In this document: positions 25,391 through 35,906 of the stretch, one piece after another
Position numbering within the stretch: position 1 is the first letter of the stretch
How the letters are laid out: each line of letters opens with the position of its first letter
NCBI RefSeq assembly: GCF_004362975.1
Contig: NZ_SNXO01000005.1
Span: forward strand, 1 to 64,000
Direction of reading: 5' to 3'
DNA from: Aminicella lysinilytica
GTDB lineage: Bacteria > Bacillota > Clostridia > Peptostreptococcales > Anaerovoracaceae
DNA length: 64,000 bases
Notes under the pieces: generated by a model
Seen by the model: only the letters and a program-made list of their open reading frames with translations
Told to the model about the DNA's origin: nothing
Database searches by the model: none
Program-made: the position numbers and the translations under genes

Positions 25391-27889
25391 TTAAATCTCT
25401 AATTGTTCGCTTTTATTATCAGTCTTATCTTTTGCTGACTCGTCATCTTCGTCCTCATCGTCTTCCTTGATGACTTTAGCCATAGCTACTATCTTGGTTT
25501 CGTCTTCGACTTTCATGATCTTGACACCCTGAGTAGCTCTTCGAAGCTCAGAAACCTCATTGGCCCTGATCCTGATTATTATGCCCTCGCTGTTGATCAG
25601 AAGAACTTCATCTTCTTCGTCAACTACCATGGCGCCGATAAGCGGTCCGGTCTTCTTGAACTTACTCTTATCATAAGTCAGAAGTCCTTTGCCTCCTCTT
25701 ACCTGGATCTTATAATCCTTGACAGGCGTACGCTTGCCGAAACCGTTCTCAGTAACTACAAGCAGTTCCTGATCAGGCTCAACCAGTGACATGGACACAA
25801 CTTCATCATCTTTCTCAAGCTTGATGGCTCTCACGCCTCCGGCGATCCTGCCCATAGGCCTTACATCCTCCTCAGAGAAGCAGATGCATTTCCCCTTCTT
25901 GGTAACGATGATCACATTATTCCTGCCCGTCGTCTGCTTGATATCTATAAGCTGATCGTCATCCTTCAGGTTGATCGCAATAAGTCCCGTCTTCCTGTGA
26001 GTATCGAACTGAGACAAAGCAGTCTTCTTGATAGTACCGTTCTTGGTAACAGCGATCAGATACTTATCTTCCGCAAATTCCTGCACCGGAATAACTGCCG
26101 TGATCCTCTCACGCTGCAGCAGGCTCAGGAAATTGATAGCCGGCGTTCCTCTGGCCGTCCTGGATGCCTCCGGCACCTCGAATGCCTTGATCTTATGAGC
26201 TTTACCAGTATTAGTAAAGAACATCAGATAGTCATGAGTGGACGTCATTATCAGGTCCTTAACGAAATCATTGTCACGGGTGGTTATGCCTGTGATGCCC
26301 TTGCCTCCGCGGCGCTGAGCCTTATAGGTGTCAGCAGGCACTCTCTTGATATAACCAAGGTGAGTCAATGTGATAGCGACCTTTTCCTCTTCTATGAGAT
26401 CCTCATCGTCGAAATCGTCTACATCAGGAACCAGTTTGGTGCGTCTCTTGTCGCTCCACTTTTCCTTGATTCCAATCATCTCATCCTTGATAACTCCCAT
26501 GAGAAGATTATCGTCAGCAAGCAATGACTTGTAGTACTCGATTTTTTCCATGAGTTCGTTATATTCGTTCTCGATTTTTTCTCTTTCAAGACCCTGCAGT
26601 CTTGCCAGTCTCATATCCAGAATAGCCTGAGCCTGAATATCCGAAAGCCCGAAGCGCTTCATTAGCTTTTCCCTGGCGTCGTTATATGCAGACCTGATTA
26701 TCTTGATGATCTCGTCGATATTGTCAAGAGCGATACGCAGTCCTTCCAATATGTGCGCCCTGGCTCTGGCCTTCTCCAGGTCGAACTTGGTTCTGCGTGT
26801 GAGAACTTCCTTCTGGAACTTCAGATACTCGAACAGCGCATCATACAATGTCAGCACCTTCGGCTCGCCGTTGACCAGTGCGATCATGATCACGCTGAAA
26901 TTGTCCTGAAGCTGAGTGTGCTTGTAAAGCTGGTTCAAAGTGATCTGCGGATTGGCGTCGCGCTTGAGCTCGATGACTATGCGCATTCCCTCACGGTTGG
27001 ACTCGTCGCGCAGTTCGGAAATTCCTTCTATCCTCTTGGCTCTGACCAGCTCGGCGATCTTCTCGATAAGCCTGGCCTTATTTACCTGGTAAGGGATCTC
27101 AGTCACGATGATCTGAGATTTTCCTCTGTTGGTTTCTTCTATTTCGCAGCAGGCTCTGACCTTGATCTTGCCTGTGCCCGTTCTGTAGGCGTCCCTGATG
27201 CCGCTTTTGCCCAGGATCTGAGCTCCCGTCGGGAAGTCCGGTCCCTTGACATGCTTCATGAGGTCCTCAACTGTACACTGCGGATTGTCTATCATTTCCA
27301 CAGCGGCGTCTATGACTTCGCCAAGGTTATGAGGCGGTATGGACGTTGCCATTCCAACGGCGATACCGTTGGAGCCGTTCACCAGCAGGTTAGGATATCT
27401 GCTCGGCAAAACTACCGGCTCTTTTTCCTCACCGTCGAAGTTCGGCATGAAGTCAACGGTGTCTTTCTCTATATCACGCAACATCTGCTGCGCAAAAGGA
27501 GCCATTCTGGCCTCTGTATAACGCTGTGCAGCGGCGCTGTCTCCGTCGATGGAACCAAAGTTTCCGTGGCCGTCGACCAGCATGTATCTCATCGAGAAAT
27601 CCTGAGCCATTCTTACCATGGCGTCATATATGGACGAATCTCCATGAGGATGATATTTACCCATTACTTCGCCGACGATCCTGGCCGACTTTTTATATGG
27701 TTTGTCAGGCGTAACGCCTAACTGATTCATGCCGTATAGAATCCTCCTGTGTACCGGTTTCATACCATCGCGTACGTCAGGCAATGCACGTCCGACGATT
27801 ACACTCATGGCGTAGTCGATATAGGAGTTCTTCATTTCGTCATGTATTTCGTGTTGTATTATATTGTTGTCTTCTAATAATGTATCCAA
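25391..27889 (-). CDS. gyrA: DNA gyrase subunit A
   Basis: GyrA cuts and rejoins DNA during negative supercoiling, together with GyrB. The 832-residue protein has the winged-helix/tower region, with the catalytic tyrosine in AAAQRYTEARMAP (about residue 122). The C-terminal beta-pinwheel contains repeats of the GyrA box type; QRRGGKG is visible near residue 540. The quinolone-resistance region reads HPHGDSSIYDAMV, with serine at the usual place, so no common resistance change is seen. The very end is acidic (KEDDEDEDDES). It lies 15 bases after gyrB. Confidence 0.98.
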   Translation of the reverse strand: MDTLLEDNNIIQHEIHDEMKNSYIDYAMSVIVGRALPDVRDGMKPVHRRILYGMNQLGVTPDKPYKKSARIVGEVMGKYHPHGDSSIYDAMVRMAQDFSMRYMLVDGHGNFGSIDGDSAAAQRYTEARMAPFAQQMLRDIEKDTVDFMPNFDGEEKEPVVLPSRYPNLLVNGSNGIAVGMATSIPPHNLGEVIDAAVEMIDNPQCTVEDLMKHVKGPDFPTGAQILGKSGIRDAYRTGTGKIKVRACCEIEETNRGKSQIIVTEIPYQVNKARLIEKIAELVRAKRIEGISELRDESNREGMRIVIELKRDANPQITLNQLYKHTQLQDNFSVIMIALVNGEPKVLTLYDALFEYLKFQKEVLTRRTKFDLEKARARAHILEGLRIALDNIDEIIKIIRSAYNDAREKLMKRFGLSDIQAQAILDMRLARLQGLEREKIENEYNELMEKIEYYKSLLADDNLLMGVIKDEMIGIKEKWSDKRRTKLVPDVDDFDDEDLIEEEKVAITLTHLGYIKRVPADTYKAQRRGGKGITGITTRDNDFVKDLIMTSTHDYLMFFTNTGKAHKIKAFEVPEASRTARGTPAINFLSLLQRERITAVIPVQEFAEDKYLIAVTKNGTIKKTALSQFDTHRKTGLIAINLKDDDQLIDIKQTTGRNNVIIVTKKGKCICFSEEDVRPMGRIAGGVRAIKLEKDDEVVSMSLVEPDQELLVVTENGFGKRTPVKDYKIQVRGGKGLLTYDKSKFKKTGPLIGAMVVDEEDEVLLINSEGIIIRIRANEVSELRRATQGVKIMKVEDETKIVAMAKVIKEDDEDEDDESAKDKTDNKSEQLEI

Positions 27890-27904
27890 ATACGTGTCCT
27901 CCTA

Positions 27905-29824
<1,920 letters not shown>

Positions 29825-29874
29825 TTAACACCCACCTTTTTGCATTATGTTTTTTCGCATGATTAACGGTTATA

Positions 29875-29903
29875 ATTATACTATAAAATCGCCGATTTTA
29901 CAA
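29875..29903 (-). promoter_or_regulatory. Predicted sigma-A promoter of gyrB-gyrA
   Basis: TTGTAA (29898-29903) and TATAAT (29875-29880) on the minus strand are exactly 17 bases apart. The spacer carries the palindrome AAAATC-GCC-GATTTT, a possible operator. Confidence 0.75.
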
Positions 29904-29974
29904 GGGAATAGGGTCTTTTTATTGTTTTTCTTTATTGGTAAGGTAAAAATCTGTTAAATCGCGTATTTCCCACT

Positions 29975-30020
29975 AAAAAACCCGCCTTTAGTCCTTGATA
30001 TGAGTATGACCTTTGGCGGG
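29975..30020 (-). terminator. Terminator after recF
   Basis: CCCGCC pairs with GGCGGG over a long loop, extended by an AAAGG-type stem, and TTTTTT follows on the minus strand. Confidence 0.8.
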
Positions 30021-30022
30021 AT

Positions 30023-31120
30023 TTAAACAATTTTGATTTTTCCCTTTTCTATGTTGATAATTTTTGCTTCGGGATAAGAATCTGTCAATTCCTTATCTAT
30101 GTCTGTCGCAGTGATAAAAATCTGATTATTATGCAGGGCGTCAACCAGATATTTTCGCCTTTCTTTATCCAGTTCGCTCATGACGTCGTCCAGCAGTAAT
30201 ATTCCGGTCTCACCGGTTTCTTCTTTTATAAAATCCAACTCTGCCAGTTTAAGGGACAGGGCGCACGTCCTCTGTTGTCCCTGGGATCCGAAATTTCTGG
30301 CGTTTATGCCGTTAACAAAAAAGGACATGTCATCCTTATGCGGGCCTTTAGTCGTAGTGCGGAGTTTGATGTCGTTATCATAACTTTTCTGTAAGCTTTC
30401 TTCAAATATTTTTCGCTGTTCTTCTGAAGACTCTACATAATCTATATTCGGAACGTATTTAAGAGTCAGCTTTTCTTTACCGTTAGTTATGCTGCTATGG
30501 ATATTTCCGCTGAAAACATTTATATCGTCTATGAACTTCTTACGCATCTTCATAAGATCAGAACCATATCTGACAAGCTGACTGTCCCAGACTGATAATA
30601 CCTTATTATCGACATAATCTTCTTTCAGATAGGTGTTTCTCTGCAAAAGTATTTTTTTATAATTGCTTAAGCAATCATAGTAGGCCGGTTTTATCTGCGC
30701 CAGTTCACGATCTATGAATTTTCTTCTTTTCTCCGGTTCATCCTTAACTATTTTCAGATCCTCCGGCGAAAAAATCACTATTATTATATTATCTATCAGC
30801 TCAGAAGTTTTCCTTACCAGAGAGCCGTCCTTCTTTATAGATTTCTTTGACTTTCCGTTGATAGTTATTTCAACCTTGGTATCTATAACTTCTTTCTGAG
30901 CATATACCTTTACATAAGCTCTGTCATCATCGAATTTTATCATATCGCTATCGCGATTAGTACGAAAAGACCTTCCTATGGAGGATAAATAAATTGCTTC
31001 GATCAGGTTAGTTTTCCCCTGAGCATTTTCACCTACGATAAGATTAACTTTCTTATCAAAATCCATAGAAAAGTCTTCATAATTTCTAAAATTTTTCAGT
31101 TCTATTTTCTTAATATACAT
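30023..31120 (-). CDS. recF: DNA replication and repair protein RecF
   Basis: RecF is an SMC-like ATPase that helps load RecA at gaps. The 365-residue protein has Walker A GENAQGKTNLIEAI (about 31-44), the ABC signature in RNFGSQGQQRTCALSL, and Walker B GILLLDDVMSELD. It lies four bases after dnaN. The small S4-domain gene (yaaA) that stands between dnaN and recF in Bacillus is absent here. Confidence 0.97.
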   Translation of the reverse strand: MYIKKIELKNFRNYEDFSMDFDKKVNLIVGENAQGKTNLIEAIYLSSIGRSFRTNRDSDMIKFDDDRAYVKVYAQKEVIDTKVEITINGKSKKSIKKDGSLVRKTSELIDNIIIVIFSPEDLKIVKDEPEKRRKFIDRELAQIKPAYYDCLSNYKKILLQRNTYLKEDYVDNKVLSVWDSQLVRYGSDLMKMRKKFIDDINVFSGNIHSSITNGKEKLTLKYVPNIDYVESSEEQRKIFEESLQKSYDNDIKLRTTTKGPHKDDMSFFVNGINARNFGSQGQQRTCALSLKLAELDFIKEETGETGILLLDDVMSELDKERRKYLVDALHNNQIFITATDIDKELTDSYPEAKIINIEKGKIKIV

Positions 31121-31124
31121 TATA

Positions 31125-32237
31125 TCAGTTTATTCTTACTGGAAGCACCAGATACTCGAATTTATCACCTTCAATAGGCTCTATGAGACAAGGAGTTATT
31201 CCTGTATTGAAGAATAATTTGATTTCTTCATCGTCAATAGCTTTTAGAATGTCCAGTACATACTGAGCATTGAATCCTATTACCAGATCTTCTCCTTCTT
31301 TTTCCGTCAGGATCTCTTCTTTTACATTTCCTTCTTCGGAATTTGAAGTAATAGTCATTATATTATCCTTCAGATCTATCTTAATAAGATTGTTTTTCCC
31401 TGCTTTAGACAATAGTGAAGCTCTTTCGATGCTCTCCATAAAGTTTGCTCTGTTGACTTTAGCGGTTATTTTACTATCCTTAGGCAAAATATCCTTGTAA
31501 TTAATAAATTCACCATCTATTAATTTCAATTCTGCTTGTATATTATCAAACTTGAATATTACTTTCTTTTCACTTAACAGCATTTTACCATTTTCTTCAT
31601 CGCTGTCAGTTTCTCCGATTATTCTACTGATCTCACTTATTATCTTAGCAGAAATAATTATATTACCTGGATTAGTACTTACCTTAGCTTTTCTGTTTAT
31701 AGCCATTCTATAACCGTCAATAGCAACCATATTCATCTGGTCTGGTGTCAGTTCTATCAGTACTCCTGTAATTACTCCTCTGGATTCATCATTGCTTGCA
31801 GCAAAAGATGTCTTATCTATCATTTTCCTGAGTTCAGACTTATTAAAATCTATGGCTTCAGTTTCTTCACTTACCATATTCACATTAGGGAACTCATCTG
31901 TAGACATTCCTATGATTTTAAATTCTGAATTCATGCATTTAATAGTTACATTATTTTCATCGTCGCTTTCTATGTTTATTTCTACAGATGGCAATTTTCT
32001 AATAATGTCACCAAAAAGTTTAGCCATTACTATAATAGCTCCTGGCTCAGTAGTATTTACATCTATAGTATCCTGAATAGAAATATCAAGATCTGATGCT
32101 GACATAGTCAGTTTTCCTTCTGATGTTACTTCCAGCATTATCCCTTTTAGAATAGGTATAGTACTTCTTGATGTTACAGCTTTAGAGACTACATTAAGAG
32201 CCTTGGTAAGCTTTTGCTGTTCGCATGAAAATTTCAT
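31125..32237 (-). CDS. dnaN: DNA polymerase III beta subunit (sliding clamp)
   Basis: DnaN is the ring-shaped processivity clamp. The 370-residue protein has the family start (MKFSCEQQKLTKALNVVSKA) and end (KFEYLVLPVRIN). An in-frame TTG at 32258 lies upstream, but the ATG at 32237 has GGAGG at a good distance and matches the usual N-terminus, so it is chosen. The 164-base gap to dnaA carries the origin unwinding element. Confidence 0.97.
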   Translation of the reverse strand: MKFSCEQQKLTKALNVVSKAVTSRSTIPILKGIMLEVTSEGKLTMSASDLDISIQDTIDVNTTEPGAIIVMAKLFGDIIRKLPSVEINIESDDENNVTIKCMNSEFKIIGMSTDEFPNVNMVSEETEAIDFNKSELRKMIDKTSFAASNDESRGVITGVLIELTPDQMNMVAIDGYRMAINRKAKVSTNPGNIIISAKIISEISRIIGETDSDEENGKMLLSEKKVIFKFDNIQAELKLIDGEFINYKDILPKDSKITAKVNRANFMESIERASLLSKAGKNNLIKIDLKDNIMTITSNSEEGNVKEEILTEKEGEDLVIGFNAQYVLDILKAIDDEEIKLFFNTGITPCLIEPIEGDKFEYLVLPVRIN

Positions 32238-32277
32238 TTTTATACCTCCGGATGTCAATATTTTTAATATATATTTG

Positions 32278-32317
32278 TAGTAGTAGTAGTAGTAGGGGCT
32301 GTGGAAACTGTGGATAA
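32278..32317 (+). other. oriC: Origin unwinding element: six TAG trios, GC block and two DnaA boxes
   Basis: Six perfect TAG triplets (32278-32295) are followed by GGGC, then two abutting boxes TGTGGAAAC (32300-32308) and TGTGGATAA (32309-32317; exact consensus). Read 3' to 5' from the boxes, this is box, GC-rich block, then GAT repeats, the layout described for the DnaA-trio element of Bacillus subtilis. AT-rich sequence follows on the trio side (about 32255-32277). Confidence 0.85.
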
Positions 32318-32362
32318 CCTCGTCAGCCTATACAAACAGTGAATTATTTCTAACATGAAAAC

Positions 32363-32401
32363 TGTGGAAAACTCTTAAAAGTTATTATAATATTGTCCAC
32401 A
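32363..32401. other. Further DnaA-box-like sites in the dnaA-dnaN gap
   Basis: TGTGGAAAA (32363-32371) and TTGTCCACA (32393-32401) each differ by one base from the DnaA box consensus. With the unwinding element they make the gap a dense box cluster. Confidence 0.65.
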
Positions 32402-33757
32402 TCATTCATTGATCTCATCTTTCAGAGATTTAATGATCTCTTTAAATGAGCTGTCCTTACTTATGTCTTTTTGTATTTTATCACAGGCATGCATTACCGT
32501 GGTGTAATGTCTGCCTCCAAACATACTTCCTATTTTCGGCAATGAGTAATCTGTCATTGTTCTGCAAAGATACATTGCTATCTGTCTTGGAAAAGCTATA
32601 TTATTAGTTCTTTTCGGAGATTCCATTTCTGAAACCTTAATTTTATAATGCCTGCTGACAACAGCCTTGATTTTCTCTGGAGTGATGACAGAACCATCAT
32701 CTTGTATTATATCATTAAGTATATCACTTGCGAACTTTTTATCTATATGTTCATGCAATAATGATGAAAAAGTTACTATTCTGTTGAAAGCGCCTTCCAG
32801 TTCTCTGATATTATCTGTGACCTTCTCTGCAATCAGACATATTACGTCATAGAGATCGTCATCCATTGAAATATTGGCGTTTTCAGCTTTCTTGACCAGA
32901 ATAGCGATTCTGGTTTCATAATCAGCGGGGCTGATACTTGCTATCATATTCCAGGCGAATCTGTTGCGGAGCCTTTCCTCCAGTCTCACCAGTTTATTAG
33001 GCGGACGGTCACTGGAAATCACTATCTGTTTATTAAGGTCGTATAAGGTATTGAAGGTGTAGAAAAATTCTTCCTGTGTCGTTTCCTTACCTTCCAGAAA
33101 TTGAATATCATCTATAAGCAAAACATCGACCTGTCTGTATTTCTTCTTAAATTCTCTGGTTTTATTATCTCCAAGAGCTTTTATGAGTTCGTTGGTGAAC
33201 ATTTCTGAAGAAACATACAGGACATTGATATTATCATTATGTTCAAGCAGGTAAATTCCGATGGCATGCATCAGGTGAGTCTTACCAAGTCCCGAGTCTC
33301 CGTAGATAAACAAAGGGTTATATGCTTCTGATGGAGATTCTGCCACGGCAAGGGCTGCTGCGTGTGCATACTTATTACTGTTTCCTACAACAAAATTATC
33401 AAAGTTGTACCGCGGGTTGAATATCTTCTGTTTATTAAGGTTAGGCGTTACTGTTGAAGTGCTTACTTTTACCGGCTTAATGACAGTAGTATCCTTCTTA
33501 TATTCCTCAGAATTCTTGATTATAACTCTGTAATCATCTTTCAAGACTGTTTTAAAACTTGTCTCGATCAACTGAAGATACCGGGTTTTCAGTATGTTAA
33601 TAATGAAATCCTCATTGGATTCCAAATAAACTATATTTACATCCTCATCTATAGACCTGATCTTAGTTGGTAGAAACCATGTCTTGTAGCTGATGGGTGT
33701 GGTGTTCTTTTCAATTTCTGCTAATACTTTTTCCCAAGTTTTCTGATCGTTATTCAT
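32402..33757 (-). CDS. dnaA: Chromosomal replication initiator DnaA
   Basis: DnaA binds the origin boxes and opens the DNA for helicase loading. The 451-residue protein has the N-terminal interaction domain (ending near residue 75), then AAA+ with Walker A GDSGLGKTHLMHAIG and Walker B VDVLLIDDIQFLEGKE. The C-terminal DNA-binding domain contains the signature MFGGRHYTTVMHACDKI. It starts the dnaA-dnaN-recF operon. The promoter overlaps a DnaA-box-like site, which suggests autoregulation. Confidence 0.99.
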   Translation of the reverse strand: MNNDQKTWEKVLAEIEKNTTPISYKTWFLPTKIRSIDEDVNIVYLESNEDFIINILKTRYLQLIETSFKTVLKDDYRVIIKNSEEYKKDTTVIKPVKVSTSTVTPNLNKQKIFNPRYNFDNFVVGNSNKYAHAAALAVAESPSEAYNPLFIYGDSGLGKTHLMHAIGIYLLEHNDNINVLYVSSEMFTNELIKALGDNKTREFKKKYRQVDVLLIDDIQFLEGKETTQEEFFYTFNTLYDLNKQIVISSDRPPNKLVRLEERLRNRFAWNMIASISPADYETRIAILVKKAENANISMDDDLYDVICLIAEKVTDNIRELEGAFNRIVTFSSLLHEHIDKKFASDILNDIIQDDGSVITPEKIKAVVSRHYKIKVSEMESPKRTNNIAFPRQIAMYLCRTMTDYSLPKIGSMFGGRHYTTVMHACDKIQKDISKDSSFKEIIKSLKDEINE

Positions 33758-33784
33758 AATGCCCTTCCTTTTCCTGTACTATTT

Positions 33785-33813
33785 ATTTTACCTAATAAGT
33801 TATCCATATACAA
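33785..33813 (-). promoter_or_regulatory. Predicted dnaA promoter overlapping a DnaA-box-like site
   Basis: TTGTAT (33808-33813) and TAAAAT (33785-33790) on the minus strand are 17 bases apart. The spacer holds TTATCCATA (33800-33808), one base from the DnaA box consensus. Confidence 0.6.
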
Positions 33814-33885
33814 GAGGTAATTTTTTTCTTTGAGAAATAAATAGATAGAGAAGTTATCCACATCATGTTGATAACATTGTTCACA
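33800..33885. other. oriC: DnaA-box cluster upstream of dnaA (second origin part)
   Basis: TTATCCACA (33854-33862; exact), TTATCCATA (33800-33808) and TTGTTCACA (33877-33885) lie within 90 bases. Boxes on both sides of dnaA indicate a bipartite origin like that of Bacillus. The remainder of this 237-base gap is AT-rich with two promoters. Confidence 0.75.
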
Positions 33886-33915
33886 ACTCTGTAGATATTA
33901 ATAACGCACCCTGTC

Positions 33916-33945
33916 TTGACAGTTGTCTATGCAATTTGTTAAAAT
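33916..33945 (+). promoter_or_regulatory. Predicted sigma-A promoter of the EIIC-like gene
   Basis: TTGACA (33916-33921) and TAAAAT (33940-33945) are 18 bases apart, 49 bases before the start codon. Confidence 0.6.
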
Positions 33946-33994
33946 AAAACCTGGCAATATTTATATATTGATAATATCAGATTGGAGTAACAGA

Positions 33995-35074
33995 ATGGTA
34001 AATGATAATGAATTAACCTTTTTTCAACGGAAGGATATAGAAATCAGTTTTAAGAGATATGTCCAGGATGCATTGTCTGCAATGGCTTTAGGACTTTTCG
34101 CTTCGCTTCTGATAGGTCTTATATTCAAGACTATCGGCGAGCAGATGATAAATATTCCCGGATTTACAGAAAAGACATGGATCGTATCCTTCCTTATATT
34201 AATAGGAACTACGGCTATGGCAATGATGGGGCCGGCTATAGGAGTAGCCGTAGCCTGGGCTCTGAAAGCGCCGCCTCTGGTACTTTTCTCATGTGCGGCT
34301 GTAGGCCAGATGGGAGCCACGTTTACAGGTTTTGGAATCGAATTCAACGGCGGACCTGCCGGGGCGTTCATTGCAGTAGCAGTTGGCGCTGAATTTGGTA
34401 AGATGGTTTCCAAGGAAACAAAGGTAGACATACTTGTGACTCCGGCTGTAACTTTGCTGGTTGGCGGACTTATGGCCAAGCTGATTGGTCCCGGCGTAGG
34501 CTGGTGCATGCTGAAATTAGGTGAATCAATAGTAACGGCCACAGAATGGCAGCCATTTGTATTTGGCATCTTCATTGCCGTAGTAGTAGGCCTGGTACTG
34601 ACAGCGCCTATATCCTCAGCTGCCCTTTGTATAATGATGGGACTGACAGGTCTGGCTGCAGGTGCCGCAACGGCCGGCTGCTGCGCACAGATGGTCGGAT
34701 TCGCAGTGATCAGCTTCAGGGACAATGGCGTTGGCGGACTGGTAGCTCAGGGCATTGGCACTTCTATGATACAGGTTTCCAACATAGTCAAACACCCATG
34801 GATCCTTTTGCCGCCGACACTGGCAGGAGCCATAACCGGACCTATAAGCACATGTCTGCTTCACATGACCAACAATGCCGCAGGCGCAGGTATGGGAACT
34901 TCGGGACTGGTTGGTCAGATCATGACTCTGACGGACATGGGATTTACGGGAGGAGTATTCCTGAAAATACTTATAGTACAAATAGTACTTCCGGCGATCT
35001 TATCCTACATTATATATGAAATATTACGTAAGGCAGGAAAAATCAAAGACGGCGACATGAAATTAGACATGTAA
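33995..35074 (+). CDS. PTS EIIC-like membrane protein (PTS_EIIC_2 type)
   Basis: This 359-residue protein has about nine to ten membrane segments, glycine- and alanine-rich, with the stretches MMGPAIGVAVAWALKAPPLV and GAGMGTSGLVGQIMTLTDMG. It resembles the PF13303 group of EIIC-like transporters, which lack fused EIIA/EIIB domains and whose substrates are mostly unknown. No PTS phosphocarrier gene is near. The ATG at 33995 with a GGAG box is chosen over an earlier frame start at 33923 that overlaps the promoter. Its place between dnaA and rpmH is unusual: this gap in most Firmicutes holds only the origin. Confidence 0.8.
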   Translation: MVNDNELTFFQRKDIEISFKRYVQDALSAMALGLFASLLIGLIFKTIGEQMINIPGFTEKTWIVSFLILIGTTAMAMMGPAIGVAVAWALKAPPLVLFSCAAVGQMGATFTGFGIEFNGGPAGAFIAVAVGAEFGKMVSKETKVDILVTPAVTLLVGGLMAKLIGPGVGWCMLKLGESIVTATEWQPFVFGIFIAVVVGLVLTAPISSAALCIMMGLTGLAAGAATAGCCAQMVGFAVISFRDNGVGGLVAQGIGTSMIQVSNIVKHPWILLPPTLAGAITGPISTCLLHMTNNAAGAGMGTSGLVGQIMTLTDMGFTGGVFLKILIVQIVLPAILSYIIYEILRKAGKIKDGDMKLDM

Positions 35075-35089
35075 ATTATTGAACTTTTA

Positions 35090-35118
35090 TTGACATTCCA
35101 ATAATTTAACATTATAAT
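35090..35118 (+). promoter_or_regulatory. Consensus sigma-A promoter of rpmH
   Basis: TTGACA (35090-35095) and TATAAT (35113-35118) are both perfect and are 17 bases apart, as expected for a highly expressed ribosomal protein gene. Confidence 0.9.
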
Positions 35119-35185
35119 ACTACAGTATGCGTGCACATATTGGAATTTAGAATGTGCTGAATCAAATGTAAAAATGGAGGTAAAC

Positions 35186-35320
35186 ATGAAACAGACATAT
35201 CAGCCTAAGACAAGGCAGAGAATGAAGGAACACGGATTCCGTAAGAGAATGGCAGACAAGAACGGAAGAAACGTTCTCAAGAGAAGAAGAGCAAAGGGCA
35301 GAAAAAGTTTGTCCGCGTAA
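35186..35320 (+). CDS. rpmH: 50S ribosomal protein L34
   Basis: L34 is a small, very basic protein of the large subunit. The 44-residue protein starts [12 protein letters not shown], continues with [19 protein letters not shown] and ends GRKSLSA, matching the family throughout. TGGAGGTAAAC precedes the ATG. It stands at the head of the rpmH-rnpA-yidD-yidC-jag block that marks the origin side in Firmicutes. Confidence 0.98.
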   Translation: MKQTYQPKTRQRMKEHGFRKRMADKNGRNVLKRRRAKGRKSLSA

Positions 35321-35321
35321 A

Positions 35322-35660
35322 ATGCTAAGGAAGAATGTACTAAGGTATCAGAAAGATTTCGATGCCATATATAGGAAGGGAAAATCTGTTGGAGACAGGT
35401 TTGTAGTTGTTTTTTGTAAGAAAAACGGTCTTTCATATGGCAGAAGAGCTTTTTTAGCAAGTAAAAAGGTTGGCAATAGTGTTCAGAGGAACAGAGCTCG
35501 CCGATTGATGAAAGAGGCTTATAGGCTTTCATCGATAGAACTGCCGGATGGTTACGATTTCGTGATCATAGCAAGAAATACCATAGGGGATGCTAATTGT
35601 CAGATGGTGCAGCGTTCGCTGAGATCTGCACTTAAAAGAACCGGGGTATTAAGTAAGTAA
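35322..35660 (+). CDS. rnpA: Ribonuclease P protein component
   Basis: RnpA is the protein subunit that helps RNase P RNA bind and cut precursor tRNAs. The 112-residue protein has the family features: an early aromatic cleft ([12 protein letters not shown]), [19 protein letters not shown], and the RNR motif in [13 protein letters not shown]. It begins one base after rpmH and overlaps yidD by one base. The RNA subunit gene (rnpB) is not in this window. Confidence 0.98.
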   Translation: MLRKNVLRYQKDFDAIYRKGKSVGDRFVVVFCKKNGLSYGRRAFLASKKVGNSVQRNRARRLMKEAYRLSSIELPDGYDFVIIARNTIGDANCQMVQRSLRSALKRTGVLSK

Positions 35661-35890
35661 TGAAATATGTAAGCAATTTTTTTAAAAAAATATTGATATT
35701 GCTTGTAAGATTTTATCAGATTTGTATTTCGCCTTTATTTCCGCCGACTTGTCGGTTTTATCCTACTTGTTCGACATATTTTATCCAGGCAGTGGAAAAA
35801 TATGGCCCGATAAAGGGGACTTATTTAGGAATACGACGGATTTTACGGTGTCATCCATGGAATCCCGGCGGGTACGACCCATTGAAATAA
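35660..35890 (+). CDS. yidD: Membrane protein insertion efficiency factor YidD
   Basis: YidD is a short membrane-associated protein linked to YidC-dependent insertion. The 76-residue protein has the amphipathic N-terminus and the conserved cysteine-proline core ([19 protein letters not shown]), followed by [20 protein letters not shown]. It lies between rnpA and yidC, as in most bacteria. Confidence 0.97.
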   Translation: MKYVSNFFKKILILLVRFYQICISPLFPPTCRFYPTCSTYFIQAVEKYGPIKGTYLGIRRILRCHPWNPGGYDPLK

Positions 35891-35906
35891 TGGAGGAAGT
35901 TAATTA

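Noticed and set aside
26753-27721. Plus-strand frame of 322 codons opposite gyrA.
   Set aside because: Antisense shadow of a clearly coding gene; composition is atypical and no motif is seen.
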